DNA of 18,394 nt from Candidatus Kerfeldbacteria bacterium (GTDB taxonomy: Bacteria > Patescibacteriota > Patescibacteriia > UBA9570): assembly GCA_003512175.1 (NCBI GenBank), contig DOSP01000068.1, forward strand, positions 18,068 through 36,461. Reading direction: 5' to 3'. Each line of letters starts with the position of its first letter. Position 1 is the stretch's first letter. Positions 15,283-18,394 of the stretch are shown here, one piece after another. Made by a program: the position numbers and the translations under genes. Below the pieces are notes generated by a model, which was not told where the DNA came from, did not search any database, and was given only the letters and a program-made list of their open reading frames with translations.

Positions 15283-16841
15283 AGACAGCCACTAACCAAA
15301 GGGTTGTCGTCATTGGGCTCGATGGCTCGAGCTGGGATTTGGTGAATCTGATGATGTCTGAAGGTCGTTTGCCAAACCTAAAAAAAATGCAAACCGCTGG
15401 CGTGTCCGCCACGATGCTGTCGACGTATCCCGCCCATAGCGCACCGGCTTGGACCAGCTTTGCCACTGGTTTGTATCCCACCCAGCATGGCTGTTTAGAT
15501 TTCCTGGTGGTCAAGGATGATCTTACTGATGTGGATTTGATTGACAGTACCAAAATTACCACTGAAACCATTTATGAAACAATGGTCCGCCATAAGCGGA
15601 AACCAATTTTGATTAACTTGCCGAACACTTTTCCGCCCAAACTGCCTAATGACATTACCATTACCAGTCTGATGACCCGTGGTGACCATTACATTTATCC
15701 AGCATCGTTGAAAGATACATATCCGTCTCTCCAGCAATATCGGCTATCACCCAATGCCAAATTGCGCTCAACGAATAACTTTACTCCGTACATAGAAGAT
15801 TTATGCGCGCTGGAACAAGACCGCATTGCCGGTGCCAAAGATTTGTTCAGTAACGAACCGTGGGATTTTTTCTTTTTCTTATCGTCTGGGACAGATTGGG
15901 TGTCTCATGTCGTCTATGACAAAGCCCTCCGTGAGCGCTACCAACCAGCCTGGCAGATGTGGGATATCATGGATGATTTTATTGGCTGGACGATGCAACG
16001 TCTGGACAAGGACACGACGTTACTGGTGATGTCTGATCATGGGTTTAAAGTTTATGATGAAATATTTTATTTGAACCGCTGGTTAGAAGACCAAGGCTAC
16101 CTCACTACCAGCTCCGGTGCTGGTTCGTTTCAACAGAGTCATACAAAACTATCGCGGGAAATTGAGGCAGTACAGGGCAAACGCAGACAGATTAAGATTG
16201 GCAAAAAATTAAGAAACTTCCTGAAGTCATCAGCGACCCTGGAACGATTAGCCAAATGGTTTTATCATCATATCTTCAAACGCTTTGTGCCTGTGAATGT
16301 TACTGTTGATCTCACCTTGGATTTGGCTAAAACGAAAATTGGTTTTCCGCGTGGTTCCATGGCGAGTATGTTGTATGTCAACGATGCCAGTCGCTTTCAA
16401 CATGGCTGTGTGCCTGCTGAACAACGCCAGTCACTCCGCGATGAACTGGTAGTAAAACTCAGACCCCTCGTAGAAGAAGTGCACACCGCCGAGGAGTTGT
16501 ATGGCGACGCTGCTCTGTTACCCAATGCACCAGACTTATTTTTAAGCTCTGACCGTTACTATTTATCTGGCTCTCTACACTCAGCAGCACTCTATGAAAA
16601 AACGACGAAGAATTATCACGACAAACGCGGGATGTTTTTGGCCTATGGTGCGGCGATTGATCACCGTGATTTGCCAACGACTTCCATTATGCAGATGGCG
16701 CCGACGATTATGCAAGCCATGGGTTTACCGTTACAACCGCAGCATCGCGGACAACCGATGGATATCTTTACTGCTGCCTTCCAGCAGCACACCAGTGAAC
16801 ACCGCCAGTTGGATACAATGATTGATGATTTAACGATCTAA
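15279..16841 (+). CDS. Alkaline-phosphatase-superfamily phosphohydrolase, COG3379-like, paralogue 3 (Ser nucleophile)
   Basis: A 520-residue third paralogue, more diverged than the first two. Predicted ligands are Asp15, Asp206 and His210 in TDWVSH, Asp253-His254 in MSDHG, and His447 in NYHDKRG. The nucleophile position holds Ser54 (HSAPAWTS) where paralogues 1 and 2 have Thr. Other local changes are LDF for YDF after the PTQHG loop, and a shorter stretch near 395-405 where the GxR/KVT segment of the others is missing. The basic insert is kept (KRRQIKIGKKLRN, 301-313, then KWFYHHIFKRF, 326-336). It overlaps paralogue 2 by ATGA and is followed after 1 nt by the second flippase. A Ser nucleophile is the rule in other branches of the superfamily, so activity is expected, perhaps on a different substrate. 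Confidence 0.84.
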   Translation: MKTATNQRVVVIGLDGSSWDLVNLMMSEGRLPNLKKMQTAGVSATMLSTYPAHSAPAWTSFATGLYPTQHGCLDFLVVKDDLTDVDLIDSTKITTETIYETMVRHKRKPILINLPNTFPPKLPNDITITSLMTRGDHYIYPASLKDTYPSLQQYRLSPNAKLRSTNNFTPYIEDLCALEQDRIAGAKDLFSNEPWDFFFFLSSGTDWVSHVVYDKALRERYQPAWQMWDIMDDFIGWTMQRLDKDTTLLVMSDHGFKVYDEIFYLNRWLEDQGYLTTSSGAGSFQQSHTKLSREIEAVQGKRRQIKIGKKLRNFLKSSATLERLAKWFYHHIFKRFVPVNVTVDLTLDLAKTKIGFPRGSMASMLYVNDASRFQHGCVPAEQRQSLRDELVVKLRPLVEEVHTAEELYGDAALLPNAPDLFLSSDRYYLSGSLHSAALYEKTTKNYHDKRGMFLAYGAAIDHRDLPTTSIMQMAPTIMQAMGLPLQPQHRGQPMDIFTAAFQQHTSEHRQLDTMIDDLTI

Positions 16842-16842
16842 T

Positions 16843-18363
16843 ATGTCTGAAGGCAACTACGTTTTACGCGTCATGACCCGACTGATCTCCACCCGGTTGG
16901 TGTATCGCGTCTTGGCGGCCATATCAGTCATCATCATCTCAAACTATTTGATTGCTGACCCCAAACTAGCCGACTCGTTCGATTTAGCGACCTCGATTGC
17001 CAGTATTATCATGATTGCTAGCGAAGTGGGTATGAGCATGGTGCTAATGCGGGCCCATGCTAAGCATACCGCTGCCGACATGGAGCGGTATTATGGCACC
17101 GCACTGACGATCGAGACTATCGCCTGGGCCGTTATTTTTGTCGGCCTGGTTGGTGGCTATGCCTTGTTTAATGGGTTCAATACCATGTTTTGGTTGCTCG
17201 CCATTATGGCATTAAATCAAGCGGCCATTCAGTATCGTGTGCCGATTCGATCCATTTATCGGTCGAGTCGCAGCGGTGAGCGGATTAGCTATCTGGAAAT
17301 CGTTGATGGTTTGAGCAAAGTGTTGGGTATTGCCGCGATTACCTACCTCGTCGACACCGTGAGCACCGGCGCCTACTGGATTGCTGCCTGGTACACCGGC
17401 ACCACCATATTCTTTATCCTAATCTATTTATTGTATTCGTTTAAGTTGGTCAAACCGGCCTTTGATCGTGGGTTAATTAGATTACTGCTCAGCCAAGGAG
17501 TGTGGTTTTGTGCCCAGGCCTTAATTACCACAGTGTATTTTGAACTGGGGAAATGGATTCTCCGTTTTTACCAAATCAGCGGCTGGGCAAACATTGCCGA
17601 TGGTGATATCGCACGTTATGGTGCGTCTTCACGTATTGTGGTGTTTTTTTTGGTGTTTCACCGGATCGGTTTGCAAGTCATTACGCCGTATCTCTATAAA
17701 ACCTATCCCGAACAACTCGAACGCTATCGCCACATCGTGCAGTGGTCTACCCGCTATATGACTGCCGGTGGCATTATTGTTGGCGTGTTGATCTTTGCGC
17801 AAGCTGATTTAATCATGCACTTGTTGTACAAACCAGCCTTTTGGAATGCCGTTCCAGCTTTACAGTTATTCGCCACCTTTTTTATTGTGCATTTTATTGG
17901 CGTAACCTCTAGCCAGATATTCGCCACCACTGATAACCAGCCGCTGCGGACCAAGCAAGAGGCCTTGGCGGTCATTGGAAATGTCATCCTAGCGGTGTTG
18001 CTTATTCCTAAATTTGGCTTCTTGGGTGCTGCCCTCGCTGCCTTAGTTGTTGAGGTAATCTCGCAAGCTATTTTCTATGTCATCTCCCGCCGCATTATCC
18101 ACGCACCGATCCTCAAAACGTTAGGGCACATTGTCCCGGCTGTCTTGGCAGGCGGGGGGATTGCTGGCAGCTTACTTGTAGCCAAACCGTTTTGGACAAT
18201 TTACACTGGTTCCAAGGTAGAAATTGTCGTTACTGGCGCCGTCGTCTCACTCGTCAGCCTGGTGGCGTATGCTGGTTTATTGTATCTATTCCGTTTCTTC
18301 AAACGTGAAGATTTCCAACTGTTGAAGTCCGCCCCCGCTCCAGCTGATATTCAGGCTGATTGA
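16843..18363 (+). CDS. Oligosaccharide flippase, Wzx-like (MOP superfamily), second copy
   Basis: A 506-residue integral membrane protein with about fourteen hydrophobic segments, in the range of Wzx/TuaB-type exporters. The N-terminal region (about 10-80) has the LISTRLVYRVLAAISVIIIS helix pair and the ASEVGMSMVLMR motif (59-70) seen near helix 2 of this family. The C-terminal half has the paired-helix pattern ending in KFGFLGAALAALVVEVISQ (about 386-404), a hallmark of the polysaccharide-biosynthesis C-terminal domain. The protein ends in a short polar tail. It follows paralogue 3 of the phosphohydrolases after 1 nt with no ribosome binding site, so it should be co-translated with them. Sequence and length separate it from the flippase at 7070-8296. 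Confidence 0.88.
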   Translation: MSEGNYVLRVMTRLISTRLVYRVLAAISVIIISNYLIADPKLADSFDLATSIASIIMIASEVGMSMVLMRAHAKHTAADMERYYGTALTIETIAWAVIFVGLVGGYALFNGFNTMFWLLAIMALNQAAIQYRVPIRSIYRSSRSGERISYLEIVDGLSKVLGIAAITYLVDTVSTGAYWIAAWYTGTTIFFILIYLLYSFKLVKPAFDRGLIRLLLSQGVWFCAQALITTVYFELGKWILRFYQISGWANIADGDIARYGASSRIVVFFLVFHRIGLQVITPYLYKTYPEQLERYRHIVQWSTRYMTAGGIIVGVLIFAQADLIMHLLYKPAFWNAVPALQLFATFFIVHFIGVTSSQIFATTDNQPLRTKQEALAVIGNVILAVLLIPKFGFLGAALAALVVEVISQAIFYVISRRIIHAPILKTLGHIVPAVLAGGGIAGSLLVAKPFWTIYTGSKVEIVVTGAVVSLVSLVAYAGLLYLFRFFKREDFQLLKSAPAPADIQAD

Positions 18364-18380
18364 CGAAATATAAAAGTGTC

Positions 18381-18394
18381 GTGAAGGTATTGAA
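18381..18394 (+). CDS. Possible start of a further gene (GTG start, runs off the window)
   Basis: Seventeen nt after the flippase stop, a GTG opens a frame reading M-K-V-L before the window ends. This is a common opening for glycosyltransferases and other Rossmann-type proteins, and another gene in the operon would be expected. Four codons are far too few for a real call, and no ribosome binding site supports it. Confidence 0.22.

Noticed and set aside
15152..15571. A 139-codon open frame on the minus strand across the junction of phosphohydrolases 2 and 3.
   Set aside because: It is fully antisense to two genes with intact catalytic motifs, has no recognisable domain, and its composition is that of a shadow frame.
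53..18363. Alternative genetic code with TGA as glycine, known in some CPR lineages.
   Set aside because: Several genes end at TGA at the length expected for their family, and immediately next to the following start (ATGA junctions).
1..18394. tRNA, rRNA, CRISPR repeats, insertion sequences or attachment sites.
   Set aside because: None seen by eye: no regularly spaced repeats, no transposase frames and no room for RNA genes between the coding regions. A covariance-model scan was not possible here.

Overview
The window is almost entirely coding and holds most of a cell-surface glycan locus. It probably comes from an uncultured bacterium, and the style fits a Patescibacteria/CPR-type genome: genes packed with 1-29 nt overlaps, almost no Shine-Dalgarno sequences, promoters that fire nearly at the start codon, and balanced base composition. 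That taxonomic guess is inference. TGA acts as a normal stop (for example in rfbA and in the first two phosphohydrolase genes), so the code-25 lineages are unlikely. No tRNA, rRNA, CRISPR array, insertion sequence or phage gene was seen. No gene-free stretch exceeds 60 bases; the two largest gaps (5089-5147 and 12127-12157) are divergent promoter regions.

Layout. (1) Minus-strand operon reading leftward from 5088: a secreted beta-rich protein of unknown family, a tiny two-helix membrane protein, rfbA, a GGDEF protein, a divergent rfbC-type cupin, rfbB, and the first 21 codons of rfbD. It makes dTDP-L-rhamnose and carries an embedded diguanylate cyclase candidate. (2) Plus-strand operon 5148-10705: a polyprenyl-phosphate glycosyltransferase of the dolichol-phosphate-mannose-synthase type, a GT4 glycosyltransferase, a Wzx-like flippase and three GT2 glycosyltransferases, two of them rhamnosyltransferase-like. 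(3) Minus-strand single gene 12126-10678: a GT-C (PMT_2/GT39-like) membrane glycosyltransferase, which overlaps the end of operon 2 tail to tail. (4) Plus-strand operon from 12158 to the window edge: three tandem paralogous alkaline-phosphatase-superfamily phosphohydrolases (COG3379-like), a second flippase, and possibly the first codons of another gene.

How they may work together (inference). rfbA/B/C/D supply dTDP-rhamnose. The GT2 and GT4 enzymes build a lipid-linked glycan on the inner face of the membrane. The flippases export it. The polyprenyl-phosphate glycosyltransferase charges a lipid carrier with single sugars that the GT-C enzyme can use outside. No Wzy polymerase, chain-length regulator or initiating phosphoglycosyltransferase is visible, so the locus is either incomplete here or makes a short glycan or glycoprotein. 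The least conventional parts are the triplicated cytoplasmic phosphohydrolases joined to a flippase, the GGDEF gene inside the rhamnose operon, the unknown secreted protein with its small membrane partner, and the two divergent promoter pairs with overlapping, near-leaderless architecture.
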